Below, piece by piece: positions 40,337-51,972 of a stretch of DNA of 64,000 bases. The stretch's first letter is position 1. Every line of letters starts with the position of its first letter. Where the stretch lies: assembly GCF_017916325.1 (NCBI RefSeq), contig NC_090151.1:129001-193000 (forward strand), read 5' to 3'. The notes beneath the pieces are model-generated. The model saw only the letters and a list, made by a program, of their open reading frames with translations, did no database searches and was not told the origin of the DNA. The position numbers and the translations under genes were made by a program. The DNA is from Leishmania martiniquensis. Taxonomy: Eukaryota; Euglenozoa; Kinetoplastea; Trypanosomatida; Trypanosomatidae.

Positions 40337-43155
40337 CTTGGTTGTCGGTCACGGAGTCGAGTGGTGATGTTCACGACGCGTCCCTTGCTTATGAGCGTAG
40401 GTTCCGCGGGAGGAGTAGTCAGAAGTGAGGGCGGGGGGGATAAGCGTTTAAAGGATGTAAGCGGTGCGTGCGTGCGATGGTACGTATACAATTTCAAAGG
40501 CGCAGGAGAGGAGGACAGGAAGCCGCAACCAGCGATAAGACAGACAGGGGCCAGCACATGAAAGAGAGAGAGGGAGGCAGGGCGACCATCATACTGCAAG
40601 TTTCGCGGAGTGGGTGACACTCGATGCCGTGTGAAAGGCGCTGCTGGGCGACCCGCGTAGCAGAAGCGCCTTCTGAAGACAGTGTAGCCGGTAGGCTTAG
40701 TTTTGCTGGCCCCGTGCACTTGAAACACGCCGGAAGCGAGGGAAGCTGTGTTGGGCAGCACGCGAAGAGTGGAGCGCACGCGTAAAGCCTCTCTGCGCGC
40801 GACACTTTTTTTTTCTGGAGCCGTTTCCACCGTACCCCATACGCCTGACTGCGCTACGCAGACCCGACAAGGCCCCCATTCGCTCCTCCACCAGCTCACA
40901 GAGGCCATAGGAAGCACGATGGCACTCCAGGGCTGCATCTATTGCCACCCTCATCAGTCTTGCACCCTAGTCCCTTCCCGACGCGCTCGTATACCTCAGT
41001 AGCCTTCGGGCTGCGCAGGGGATCAGCGCGCATGCGGGTAATCCTGCCGATGGCGAAAGAGGAGTCGGAAGAAAATCGGAACAGGGAGAGGCGCATCAGA
41101 GAGGAGCACGAGAGGGAAGAAGAGAAAGGAGCTGCGCAAGCGCTTAGGCAGGAGTGCACCTTAGAAGGGGGGAGGGGAGAGAGGGGGGCGGTGGCACACC
41201 CAAACACACGCAGGCGCCAAGTCAATGAGAATGCAGGATCAATGGAAAAAACAGAGAAGAGGGAGAGACGTATAAAAAGCTTGAGCGCAACGCCCACCGT
41301 AGACAGGCACACCGGCCGAGACGGAAGCCAAGCAGCATTTTTTCATGTCTAACCTCTTCCAGCACCCATGCCGACGCATACACGAACGGCTACACGTGAG
41401 CGGGAGCGCCTGCAACAGAGGAGGAACGGACGACCAAAGCGATACGAGAGGGAAAAGTGGTACATACACTTTAAAATATATATATATATAAACCAATCAA
41501 TGCAGGGATTCGGAGACGGATGAGAGAGGGGAGGGTGGAGGGGGCATATGCACCACAGCTTAAAGGGAGAGCAGCGGCTTCTCCTCTTTTCTTTATTCTC
41601 CACTTCGCTGGGCGGACTCTCTCGCACTCCCTGTAAGAGGCGCGCTTGACTGTGCATTCACCCCTCCTCCCTCTTCCTACCCCCTCCCCTCTGCAGACGA
41701 GTGCATCGATGCCAGAGATCCAGCACTGAGCGCCAGAGCAGCAACGGGGGTGGGGGGAGAACCCAATGCGACACAGCCAAGGGCCAATGAAAAGCGAAGA
41801 GGCGAAGTGCATGCCCAGCTTGGTCTCCGGAGTGCTTGCGTGTGCGTGCATGTAAGACGGTGGCACGCACCGCTCTCACCGGGGGAGTGGAAGGAGGGAG
41901 GAGGCGAAAAAAAAAGGCAGGGGGTCGGCACACGATTAAGAGGCACTTGCGGAGGGCGGAGGCGTGGGCGATCAAAAGATCATCACAAAGGGGCAAACAA
42001 GAGAGCGGATCGACGTAAAAAAAGGGGGTGGAGCGGCGAACATGTCGATCGACGAGACGGCGAGGGGTGGAAGAGGGGGGGGCGGGCGTGGGGGAGTGTT
42101 CTCTGTGCATGGAGAAGGGGCCGGCAGCCGAAAAGAATCGAAGAGAGGGAGAGGAGACCCCCTTCCCCTCCGCCCCTCACCAAAAAAAAAGAAAATAAAT
42201 AAATAAACTAACGATGAAATTAAAAGGCCGACAGAGAAGGCACCGGCAAAGGTCACCTCACACATACAGGTAATCCCTCTTTGCACCCACGAATGGCGAT
42301 CCATTCGCGCGTTCGCCTCTTTTTGTGTGTGTTTAAGTGTGCACACTGATTTGTTCTTCTTTCAGGGAGAAGGAGAGGGGTGTCTGTATGTGTGCGCGTG
42401 GGAGGGAGGGGGAGGGGGAGGGGGGCGATTCTGCCTTTTTTTTTCGCTTTGCTCCTCCTTTCCAAGTAGAAAAGAGAGAAGAACGCATTCCGCCCACGGC
42501 TCATGGCACACCCACGTATGCACCAGAGCTGTACACGGGCCCACCCCACCCCACCCCCTCCTCCCTCCCTCCTCTGCCGTGGCAGACTTCGCCTCCCTAT
42601 CCCAACTTACATCACTCATTGGGTGGCTGCCCTCCCCTCCCTCGCATCCGTACATCTACAGGGTGCCGCACCACGCCTACGGCTAGTGCGGCATGAAAAA
42701 GGGTGAAGGAAACGCAGCAGAAGGCCACAGGCAAACGAGGAGAGATGCCCCAGCAGCCAGGCGCACGGCCCAACGAGCACGATTGTGGACGCCGCAGCTG
42801 CTCACCGAGGGCGAAAAAGAAAATACGAGGAGAGATAGAGAGGGAGAAGAGGGCTAGAGTGCGCAGAGGCGGCGACATGCTGAGCTGCTCATAGCATGCA
42901 GGGGCCGAGAAAAATGAACGACTAGAGGGAGAGAAGGGGGGATGGAAGAGAGGGCAGCTGAGGAACAGCGCTGTGAGAAGAGAAGCAAAGAAAAGCGGAT
43001 GGGGAGGACACACACACACACACGCACACGCATACACTGGGTGGGAGGCGCAGACATCCGTCACATCGAGGGTCGCGCCCCTGCTTCCGTCATCGGAGAA
43101 CAAAAGGCGCCGATAATGAAGGCGTACGCGGCCACATACCGTCGCTGCACTGCCC
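40337..43155. other. 2.8-kb spacer, mostly the presumed 3' UTR of the tetraspan gene
   Basis: There is no credible gene. Apart from the eL21 5' UTR at its left end, it should be the long 3' UTR of the amastin-like gene at 43156. It contains purine tracts on the plus strand (about 42010-42170, 42400-42425 and 42900-42960), an AT microsatellite at 41475-41491 and an AAAT run at about 42193-42208. Confidence 0.55.
40388..40440 (-). promoter_or_regulatory. Predicted trans-splice acceptor of eL21
   Basis: In the sense strand a pyrimidine-rich tract (reverse complement of about 40411-40440) is followed by the first AG at 40388-40389, 51 nt before the ATG. The arrangement fits spliced-leader addition. 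It is a prediction from sequence pattern only. Confidence 0.45.
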
Positions 43156-43710
43156 TTAGCTGAACACTTCCAGAAAGACAGCTATGAAGAAGCCACCCGC
43201 TGCCACACAGATGAAGATGAACCCCTCCTCGAGAATGAAGCCCTGGTCACGCAGGGCCACCGCCCGCTTCGCATCCTCGTTGACGCACATGTCGGTGCAA
43301 TAAAGGAACACAATAGCCGCGACCGACACGGCTAAGCAGGCAAACGTCACAAAGCAGAGGACCATGATGGAGCAGCAGATGCTGAACTTCGTCTGTGCGC
43401 AGAGATGGGCTGCGGCAAGTAGGCAGATGAGGGCGCCCAAGCCGCACGCGGCGACGTCAAGTGCGGCGCTCAGCACCGCAGCCGCCCTGAACCCATCGCA
43501 CCTGTGGTAGCGGTGGTAGGCGCGAAAGGAGTAATGCTCCCTCCCGATCGTGTACTTGATCTCCTCGTACCAGAGATAGACCGCCTTTTCTGCTGCGTGG
43601 CCTTGAACGGCGAGTCCTTTCTTACGCATGAGTGGGAACAGCGCCGCGCATACACCGCATGCTGACAGCAGCGCGACGAAGATGAGAAGCAAAAGACGTG
43701 AGAGAAGCAT
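43156..43710 (-). CDS. Amastin-like tetraspan membrane protein 1, 184 aa
   Basis: ATG 43710 aligns with the starts of the two paralogs at 49296 and 51973; the frame is open 29 codons further. Four hydrophobic segments are visible: MLLSRLLLLIFVALLSACGV at the N-terminus, then around residues 78-104, around 110-135, and a C-terminal segment ending EEGFIFICVAAGGFFIAVF. All three paralogs share FP after TM1, an extracellular VY-x-WY-x-E motif (here VYLWYEE) and EGF in TM4. Layout and length resemble amastins. The classical amastin signature in the first loop (C-x-T/S-L/F-W-G-x-K-x-x-C type) is not present, so this is a divergent amastin-like or separate tetraspan family. It is probably a surface protein; function is unknown. 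Confidence 0.75.
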   Translation of the reverse strand: MLLSRLLLLIFVALLSACGVCAALFPLMRKKGLAVQGHAAEKAVYLWYEEIKYTIGREHYSFRAYHRYHRCDGFRAAAVLSAALDVAACGLGALICLLAAAHLCAQTKFSICCSIMVLCFVTFACLAVSVAAIVFLYCTDMCVNEDAKRAVALRDQGFILEEGFIFICVAAGGFFIAVFLEVFS

Positions 43711-44393
43711 TGATGAGGCGATGCAGTCTGATTCGGCGTTGGTCGATGCATTCGTATACCACTCCTGCCAGATGTGTCGCAGTGCAACGGCGGGCAAAAA
43801 GAGAAAAAATGCGTTCCACCTTCTCTATTTGCTTCGCCGTCTCTCTCGTGATCAGTACTGTGCGTGGCCTTCTCGGGATCGTGAGCTGCACGAATGACCC
43901 CGACTTCCCCTGAGCGTTGATCTCCTCGGCAGTGGGGTTCGGTGAGGCACAGATGAGCTTACCGCAGCGGAGCGGGAAAAACAATGGAGTGTGGCGCTAT
44001 GGTCGTTGAAGTTAGAAAGAGATCAGCCAGAAAGTGAAAGGTAATCACGCATGCCGGTGACTACTAAACGCGAGGTGCGCGCAGTGGCTCCGAAAAAAAA
44101 AAACGAAATGGACGTAAAGATATGAGTGAACAAGGCCAAAAACAAGTGCAGTGACATCTGCAGAATGGTGGCGGTCCCACACCCTGAGAGGCTGATGCCC
44201 CCCATCCACTCCTACGAAGCGTCGCAGAGCACAGCAACAAGGGGCCAGCGTCATCTCAATCTCTTTCAGACTCGTCTCCATGACGCATCTGACGCTTTCG
44301 CTTTCTCCTTCCGTTTTTCCTGTTACAGTTCTCGACAAACGCCTCACCAACCAAGCAATGAGCGAAGATGCGTCAGACTTCGCTGTCCCTCTT

Positions 44394-44820
44394 GCCCGCC
44401 ACCGTTGCGCTGGCGACTGCAACTCAGCCCGTCTGCGACGCGCCGTCCAGCGATCAGGGTCGGCCACGCGCCGAGCACGCTCCTCAGCCAAACCGCCCGC
44501 CCGCCCCTTCACAAGCGCGCTGCGCCATCGGCGCCACGCGGATCCGGGTGGACGGCGCGCCTAGAGATTCAGGCATGAAGGGGGGGTCCACCCGCACGCC
44601 GCGTGTGCTCCGGGACAAGGTCGGCTGGCGCCCTCGGAGACCCGCTCTGCGCTTTGCCGGCATGCTGTGCTTCGCCCACCGTCCCCTCCAGCTGCGGCGC
44701 CACCCCCGCACGCCCACGTGGCCACGGGCACGCCCGTAGCGACCCCACACACACAGACGCACCGCGACAGGCCGAGCGCCGCCACGGCCCAGCGGCAGCA
44801 GGAGGCGCCCGCCCTCACCC
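44394..44820. mobile_element. Family B repeat, second full-length copy
   Basis: The left part (44394-44475) matches 981-1070, and the rest matches both 34318-34662 and 1085-1473. It lacks the about 75-bp block found in the copy near 1283-1356. The element straddles the left boundary of the 2,428-bp duplication. It lies in the presumed 3' UTR of lipase copy 2. Confidence 0.65.
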
Positions 44821-45338
44821 GGGCCCGCGCGCCCTCCGCGCGACACTTCTCTCGAGTTGACGAATGCAGACGGACGCGCGGCGCGGCCCGACGCCGCCCC
44901 TCACGCGCATGGGCGTGTGCGGTCCGCCGGCGTGGAGCGCTACTCCGTGTGCGCAGCAGGAAAAGCGCGGCAGAGGAAGAGAGAGGCGTGGAGCAGAGGC
45001 GTGTCATGAGGATGGCAGTCCGCAGTGGCAGGCACCGCTACGACAGATGGAGGCGCCAGGCGCAACATTGGAGGCGCACGGATAAGAGCAGCCCTCTTTC
45101 CGCGCCGGCCGTGCACCTCGCGGCTCGGAGAGATCGAGGCGCTCGTAGCACGCGGGGAAGGCCGCAAAGCGCGGCCACATCCCGTGAGGCGGTAGAGGGG
45201 CACAGCCCCGGGGGGACCACGGACTCGCGCCGGCGTCACCTCGCGCGAGTGCCACGCGCGCCTTTGTTTTCCGCTGCTTCCGAGTCCATGTATGCAAACG
45301 CATCGGAGCACCCGAGGAACAAATAGGGGGGAGTGGAA

Positions 45339-45392
45339 GAAACGATTGGGCGACGCCGGAAGAATGAAACGATTGGGCGGCGCCGGAAGAAG
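45339..45392. repeat. 27-bp tandem duplication (copy in second duplicated segment)
   Basis: This has the same two 27-bp units as 35181-35234, 10,158 bp away, in the presumed lipase 3' UTR. Confidence 0.85.
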
Positions 45393-45735
45393 GAAGAGAG
45401 GCTGCGCATGGACAGCGCGGACCACATCCAGTCGCACCGCCAGCGAACCTCTCACTCAATGAAGAAAAGCGAAGAAAAGAGTTCAGGGAGAGAAAAAAAG
45501 ACGCGGGGTGCACTGAGCGCGCCTATGCAAATCTGACTCTCACAAATGGAAGAGCGAACACCAGCGGCAGGCGAGTGAAGTAAGCGGCAAGACACGCAGA
45601 GACCACCTCAGAAAAGCGTCTCCTCTGTCGCCGCCACACTCGCGCGAGAGCGCTGGCGAGCAGCATCCGTGCGTGGAGGGAGAGGAGGGGGAGAGGAGAG
45701 GAAAGCAAAGAAGCGGGGAGGAGAGGGGAGGTGCC

Positions 45736-46635
45736 TCATTCGCACTTGACGGTGTCTCCCAAATAGTTCATGTGGTCTTCGGTCCACCCTGAGACCATGT
45801 CGATGCTGCATTCCGAGTCCTCCAAGCCCGGCGAGTCCATGCACATCACAACACTGTCGTTCGAGCGCGTGCGGTAGAACACCTCGGAAGTGGTGTGCAT
45901 GTAGCCAAACCAGAGCGAAGGAATGCGCACCACCGGGTCGCGCCCATGGGTGATGCGGTACTTGGCCCCCTTCGCCAGCAACGCATCCACCCACCTTGAA
46001 AAGGCACTGTTGCCCACTCGCGGCGCGCCAAACGTGTACAGAGACACCGGCTTGTAGCGAGGGGAGCCCCCGAGGTTGTTGAGCTGCACCTGCAGGTCAG
46101 CAGCAGCCAGCACCGCGAGGGCCCCACCGAGCGAGTGCCCAGTGACGAGGACCTCGTACGTGGGGTTCGCTCGGATCAGCTGCAGCAGAGCGCTTCTTGT
46201 CTTGTCACGCAGGGAAGCGAAGGCATGGGAGAAGTCCAGGTTCACACTGCACCGCCTGCCGCAGATGTATCGCAGCTCATAGCTCACTATCGTGTCGCTG
46301 AACTCACGCAAGAATTTCTCAATGTCGTTGGCACCGCGGAAGGCGACCACGATCTGCTTGTTCGCGTGATCCAGTCCCATAAAGCCGCTGGTGTCCATTT
46401 CATAGTCGTACATGATCGTCGTTACGCGAAAGTTGCTCACGTTACGGCACGCAGGACCGCACGTCCACGAGCTGATGAGTCGTGTCTTGCAGTAGGACGC
46501 ACGGGAGAAGAAGTGGGCCCGCCACGCCTCATCGAAGCTGTACGGCTTTTGCGCCACAGCCAATGACGCGAGCAGCGCACAGAGCACGACGCAGGCGCCG
46601 CATACAGTGCGGAGCGCGGGCGGCAGTCGGTACAT
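45736..46635 (-). CDS. Secreted class 3 lipase, copy 2
   Basis: The 299-aa translation is identical to that of the gene at 35578-36477. It has the signal peptide, the GHSLG nucleophile elbow (Ser168), Asp233 and His288. Identity extends through both UTRs to the duplication limits. The gene sits between members of the tetraspan family, which suggests it was placed there by the duplication, or that the family was split by it. Two identical copies would raise lipase dosage; no divergence in catalytic residues or signal peptide is seen. Confidence 0.95.
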   Translation of the reverse strand: MYRLPPALRTVCGACVVLCALLASLAVAQKPYSFDEAWRAHFFSRASYCKTRLISSWTCGPACRNVSNFRVTTIMYDYEMDTSGFMGLDHANKQIVVAFRGANDIEKFLREFSDTIVSYELRYICGRRCSVNLDFSHAFASLRDKTRSALLQLIRANPTYEVLVTGHSLGGALAVLAAADLQVQLNNLGGSPRYKPVSLYTFGAPRVGNSAFSRWVDALLAKGAKYRITHGRDPVVRIPSLWFGYMHTTSEVFYRTRSNDSVVMCMDSPGLEDSECSIDMVSGWTEDHMNYLGDTVKCE

Positions 46636-49295
46636 CAGGCCTGGTGGGAGCGTGGGGGCGGCAGTGGGAGCGCGTGTGCAAATACACAGAGATGTCGTCG
46701 CGAGCGGGTGCCGATGGTGAGGTGAATGAGAGGTGAATGAGGGGCTGCGTGCAGGTCACCTGGCGGAATGCGCATGTGCGGAGTGTCGCAGGAAAAGAGA
46801 GCGGGTGAGGAAAGAAGGCGTAGAGGCGCACACAAGGAGCGCGGTGCATTCGTTGAGTAGAGGCGGGCGAGCCTCCGCGCAGGGCAGCGAGAGAGACACG
46901 TAAGCCAATGAGCGCGGAAACGCACTGTTGCAGTCATATTTCTGCGACTCGCGTGCGCGGCGGTCACGCAGCCGCTCCGACTCACAGGCAAAGGTATTGC
47001 CCAAACGAGAGGTTGGCGCTCTCTCTCGCGATGTGCGTCGGGGGAGGGGGTGCAGATCGCGGCGGCGTCATAGAGTGGACCACGAGTGGCACGAGACGAT
47101 GAGCGATTCCGAGCTAGCCATCATTGAAAGTGATGACTGGAATAGGTGGCAGAGAGAGAAACGGGGTGGCAGCACAGCATGTGGGCGATCAGAAGTCACG
47201 AGATCCGAGATGAGGCACGCGGGTATACTCACGCGTGCGCAGACATCGATGCGCCCGTTGCCACCGTGCCTCTTTCTCCATCCACCGTCTTACGGTGCCG
47301 CAGCCCTCGCCCTTTGGCCGCCTCTTCTCCCTCCCCGCGCCGCCGTCTGGGCCCGCTCAGCTCGGCCGAGGAGGGGGGCGGCTCGGGCAAAGCGAAGTCG
47401 GCTAGACAGAGGATAAGCCCTCTCGCGGATTTTCAATGACGGTCCAGCTTCGGGGGCCGTGTGTGCAGGCAGGCGGGTGCCGGGAGGTATACAGTCACTG
47501 GTCCGTCGCGCGCTCGCCGATGAACGCAGGAGAACTGAGAGAGGAACAAAGGCGGCAGTATGCAGCAGGCCACGCGAGCACTGCAGGGAGGCGGCTCAGG
47601 AGCGCCCACAGCCCTCTCTCGAGGCCCTTGATGCGCGCCTGTGCCGTCGCCCGCTGTGCCGCCACGTTCTCCTCGCCGCCTAACCCCCTTCGAACAGCCA
47701 TTCAGAGTGCAAAGAAGAATGAGGAAGTGGTGCATAGCTCTCATGTGCGCCGCCCCTTAGTTTTTTCTCCTGGGGCATTCTTGGCGGCACAGGTGGCGCC
47801 CTCTGGGGCCTTGTTATGGCGAGCGTAACGCCATCGACACTTAGGTGCCGATGAGACTCTTTGTCGCGCGCATCCAATCGCTCCAACCGCGGCGCCAATG
47901 CGCTCGAGAGAAGGACAGACGGAGGCAGAGCATCAGTGTCAGCACACAGGTTTCCGTCCGAGAAGAGAAGAAAAAAATGGCCAAAAAATAGGCATTGCGC
48001 TTCTTACAGCTACAAGAGCGATGCGGGCGACCAAGGGGGAGATGAAAAGTGGCGTGCCACTGGCCGCCTTCGCCACGGAAACAGAAGACGCGAGCGAAGG
48101 AATACGCACAAAAGATTTCTATGAGTGAGGGGAGGGGAGGGAAGAGAGGCAAGTGCACAAGCACATTTACTTTTGTTCTTTGGCGTCAATGAGGGCAAAA
48201 AAAGAAAAAGGAATGACAAGTGGGCTGCCGAAGTCAGCAGTGAGGAGTGCCACACAGACTCTGCTGAAGAGGTGTGAATGGCAAAGGGGAGAGGAAGGAG
48301 CAGCACGAAAAAAAGGGGGGCGTTGTCATGATATCCAAGCGCACATTGTCGCCTGAAGAGTGTGAGGGCAGAAAAGAGAGGAAGAGTGAAAAGGTAATGC
48401 AACGTAAGAGAGGTTGAAGAGGGGGAGGGGGGCAAACGGCCTCATGAAAAAAACACCGCACACGTCAATGCACGGCTCCCCATCATCACAGGCATGCCTC
48501 TCCTTGCCGCGGAGGAGTACAGTGTGCCGTCTCACCGCACGCGCTAGCAACAACGCTTCTCACGAATAGATTAACACGCCCTTCCACCTTGTGTACCCTT
48601 TTTTTATCGTCATCAAAATGTTTCGCATGTGCTGCGAAAATGCAGACAAGGGCCGGTGGGGGGAGGGGGGAGGGAAGGGGGGCACAGCCAACCGCCTACC
48701 GTCCCTCGATTCGCCGAGGGGCTGAACCGAGTCGAGGGGCGCCAAATGCACCGACAAAAAAAGAAAAGGGGGGAGAGAGGGCGGCAGCGAATGGATGGGG
48801 AAAGAGAGCGGAGAACGGAGAGCGATGCCGGTTGTTTGAAAGGACGACGAAGACGCGGACGCGCTCACAGACATGGCCGCTGTCGACATCCTTTTTTTTC
48901 TGTTTCTTTTCGCTTCTGCTCCGTTCCACCGGCCCTGTCACTCCCCATCCGTGAAAGATGTGAGACACACGCGCACACACACACAACAAACGCACAGAGA
49001 GAAAGGGAAGGATGCACACTGGGAGATGAGGAAACAATTCTAAATGAGACGCGGTGGTCCGACGCACCAGAGAGGGCTGATCGGGCAAGACGGCGACAAC
49101 GGCAAAGGCGTATGAGTGGGAGAGGCAAGGCGAGAGAGCAAACGGAGGGACACAATGGCGCGAGAGTGTAGAGGAGGGGGAGACGGAAGGAGGCCGCAAA
49201 GAGGCGTTGGGGGAAAAGAGAAGAAGGCAACGAAATAGACGAGAAGTGAGCCTTCGATGCGCATCGGCGCGCGCCCGCACCTGTCGTGCATTCTC
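46636..49295. other. 2.7-kb spacer, mostly the presumed 3' UTR of tetraspan 2
   Basis: The left 268 bp belong to the duplication (to 46903). There is no credible gene. Plus-strand purine tracts occur at about 48120-48150, 48410-48440 and 48655-48690, and CA repeats near 48965-48990. Confidence 0.55.
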
Positions 49296-49901
49296 TCAGT
49301 TGTAGTGCTCGTCGCCCTTATCTTCGATGGTGCAGCACACGGCAGAGCAGCAGAGCACGAAACTGATAATAAAACAGAGGAGAGAGCCGCCGGTTGCCGC
49401 GCACAGCAAGTAGAAGCCTTCTGCCAGTGTGTAGCCATCGTCCTTCGCCCCCAGTATCTGCCCCGTCTCACCAGGGCAGAGTGTCGTCAGGTAGGTGTAA
49501 ACCGTCCAGCTCACAACAGCGCTGAAGCAAACAAAAGACAAGAACGCCATGAAAGCACTCGCAACAGCGAGGCCGTTATTGTAGCGTGCATCGATCCAGC
49601 AAGCAGCGAACAGCATCGAGGAGCCGATAAGGGCAGTTGCGGCCACCGAAAGCGCCGCAGCAGCCGTGTGGTATAGCTGTCCCCGAGGGCACAGCAAGCG
49701 GTGAGAGTACGTGCGGTTTATAGCCACGCTTTGCGTCTCTGCCACGGGCATGCTGGACTCGCGGTACCAAAAGTAAACGGTGCTTGTTTTCTTGCTCGTG
49801 GTGTCCACCACCTTGCGAAACTGTGGGAACAAGATGGAGCACGTTGCACAGGCTGTGAAGAGCATGAGCAGCACGAAGATAAAAACGCGGCAGCCCTTCA
49901 T
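49296..49901 (-). CDS. Amastin-like tetraspan membrane protein 2, 201 aa
   Basis: ATG 49901 is chosen to match its paralogs (MKGCRVFIFVLLMLFTACAT). Four hydrophobic segments are visible, with the first loop carrying FPQFRK, VYFWYRE and an N-linked site (NRT). The fourth segment is preceded by KDDGYTLAEGFYLLCAATGG. The C-terminus is Cys-rich (VLCCSAVCCTIEDKGDEHYN), a possible palmitoylation site. It is closest to the protein at 51973-52650. The amastin signature is missing here too. The gene is followed by a very long presumed 3' UTR, which in Leishmania amastins carries stage-regulating elements; that parallel is an inference. Confidence 0.77.
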   Translation of the reverse strand: MKGCRVFIFVLLMLFTACATCSILFPQFRKVVDTTSKKTSTVYFWYRESSMPVAETQSVAINRTYSHRLLCPRGQLYHTAAAALSVAATALIGSSMLFAACWIDARYNNGLAVASAFMAFLSFVCFSAVVSWTVYTYLTTLCPGETGQILGAKDDGYTLAEGFYLLCAATGGSLLCFIISFVLCCSAVCCTIEDKGDEHYN

Positions 49902-51972
49902 TGTTGCTTCTGTTCGACCCAAGTCACACAGCAACGCGGCTATAGATGAACGTTGGCTGAGATGAGGAGGGGGTTAGGTCGGGAAGAGGGGGGCCGTTTG
50001 TGCGCCCATAGAAGAAAAATAGAAAAAAAGGAGAAAACTTTTTCTGTGGCTGTGGGGCGCAGTGGCGGTATGGAGCGCTTCTTCGAGCGGGGCGAGGGAG
50101 GGTGGCACCAATGAAAAGGGGGTCGCCGAAGGCTGGTGTTGAATGGCGCGGCGGCACCCTAATGTGTGGATGCGTGTGGGCTGTGTGGTTGTGGAGGGCG
50201 AGAGGTGCGGAAGGGGCCGAGCATAAGCGTAGAGCATGCGTGCAACTGCCAAGACCAGGAACGTCGAGGCAGTGCTTCCCTTAACGAAATGGGTGGTCGT
50301 GAGGGGAGGAGGGAGGGGGGCAGCGAGGCTCACGAAGAGCGCTAAAGATGTGCCCGCTGTCGCGGAGTTCTGCTTGCATCTGCCACGCAGGCAGCGCCTG
50401 CCCGCCCCACGCCCCCTTTGGCGCTCAGCAGCGCTGCTGTCGTGGTTCCTACTTGAAACTAGCGGTGGGTCGCTTTAGGCGGGCATACGCAGGTGGGAAC
50501 GTCGGCCACTTTACTCGTCCCGAGGGCGCCCCCACTTCCGCCCCCCTCCTCCTCCTGCGCAGCCCGCCCATCTGCGACGACAGTCCACGCGCGAAACAGA
50601 CATTGTCTTCGCTCTTACAAAAAAGGAAATGATCTTTTTCTTCCCTCCCCCCGCGGCCACCAGATGTCAGACTACACGGGGCATACACACACAGTGAGAG
50701 TGAGTGAGAGGGGACAAAAAAAAAAGAGCAAACAAAAGGCGATTCGGCAGACATACGACGGATGACCGCGGCGACGGTGACGCGGGTGCAAATGGATGAG
50801 CAAAGCAGAAGAGAGGAAGAAGGGGAGGGGGAGAGTGCACATATATATATATATTGATGTATGTGCATGTGTGTGCGTTCAGAAAAAAAAGAGGGCGAGA
50901 AGTGATCGCCAGCGAATGTAGAAGTGAAACAGTGCACACACAAAAAAAAGGAGTGCAAGCACCCCACATCGGTGCGAAGACACGCGTCGATGATGCGCAG
51001 TGCCTATACGAATCCGCCAGAGCGATAAGAAGTAGCGATATGCAGTCCTCTACACTGATGACGCGGCAAAATCGGCCCCGGAGACGGTGAAGAGAGCGAG
51101 CGCAGCTCCACACACACAAACAAAAAAATAGCCCAATAAGCAGTGCCGAACGATGCGCAGGCGGCGGGCAGGCTCGCGTGTGTGTGTGTATGTGTGTAAC
51201 GAGTGTGGGCAGTACCCGTTCTCTGGCGTAGTTGGGCACCTTCCTCTCTCCCCACTCCTCTTCCGCTCGATGCTCGCTGTGCGTGCGTGTGCGTGTGTGT
51301 ATTGGTACGCTTCCAAATGCGCCGGGAAGACACCTCTTTCTCTGCAGGCGCGTACGCAACGCCTCCCATCGATGCGTAAGAAAAAAAATACAAAGGAAAA
51401 ATGCACATATACTCGCAAAAAGGGAAAAAAGATACGCAGAGCGCATTAGCGTAGATGAAGGAGACGTACTCACCAGTCCTTTCTCCCTCTCTCTCTTTCA
51501 CGTGGGTTGGTGCTCTCTGTATCAGAAGAAAAAAAAGGAAGGAGTAGGGGAAACGGGTTCGGATGATAGGAACAGAGGAATTAGGGGGCCCGGCAGTGAC
51601 ATCAGCGGATCCGCACACGCACACGCACCATAGAAGGATATTAAAAAAAGAGGGAGGGGGAAGGTGACCGGTAAATGATGCTGCGACTCATCGGCAAGTC
51701 TCACATGAAGAGAGCACCAACGCATCGCTGCAGGCGAAAGGGAAAAGAGTCCGGCGAAACGGCAAAAAGGCGCCCCGTATAATATGCACGGCGGATAGTG
51801 GCAGTCTGCTTGTCTGCGGCACTTTGCGCGCGTGCATACACTCGTGTGGGCTGCTGCGTACGTGTGGGCGCGGCGGTCATTGATGATTCGCGCGCCTTCC
51901 TCCCACCCCCACCCCTCCGCGTTCCCCACTGCCGCCGAAAACAGCGAAACATTTTCTTCTCTGCCTTCCTTC
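49902..51972. other. 2.1-kb spacer, mostly the presumed 3' UTR of tetraspan 3
   Basis: There is no credible gene. It has an AT microsatellite at 50839-50854, a TG run at about 51179-51198, and several A8-A10 runs. Confidence 0.55.
50839..50854. repeat. AT microsatellite
   Basis: This alternating AT run lies between CA and TG-rich sequence in the presumed 3' UTR of tetraspan 3. Confidence 0.75.

Larger units (their letters stand above)
43711..45735. other. Spacer between tetraspan 1 and lipase copy 2
   Basis: There is no gene. It carries the full family B repeat (44394-44820); from 44476 rightward it is the second copy of the 2,428-bp duplication, including the 27-bp tandem duplication at 45339-45392. 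Confidence 0.6.
44476..46903. repeat. 2,428-bp direct duplication, copy 2
   Basis: This is the second copy of 34318-36745, same orientation, offset 10,158 bp. Unlike copy 1, its left flank continues the family B element, so this junction looks like the intact one. Confidence 0.95.

Noticed and set aside
50667..51473. 268-codon minus-strand frame downstream of tetraspan 2
   Set aside because: It consists of His/Thr-repeat and Leu/Phe/Ser stretches from CA/TG microsatellites and A-runs. It is presumably 3' UTR.
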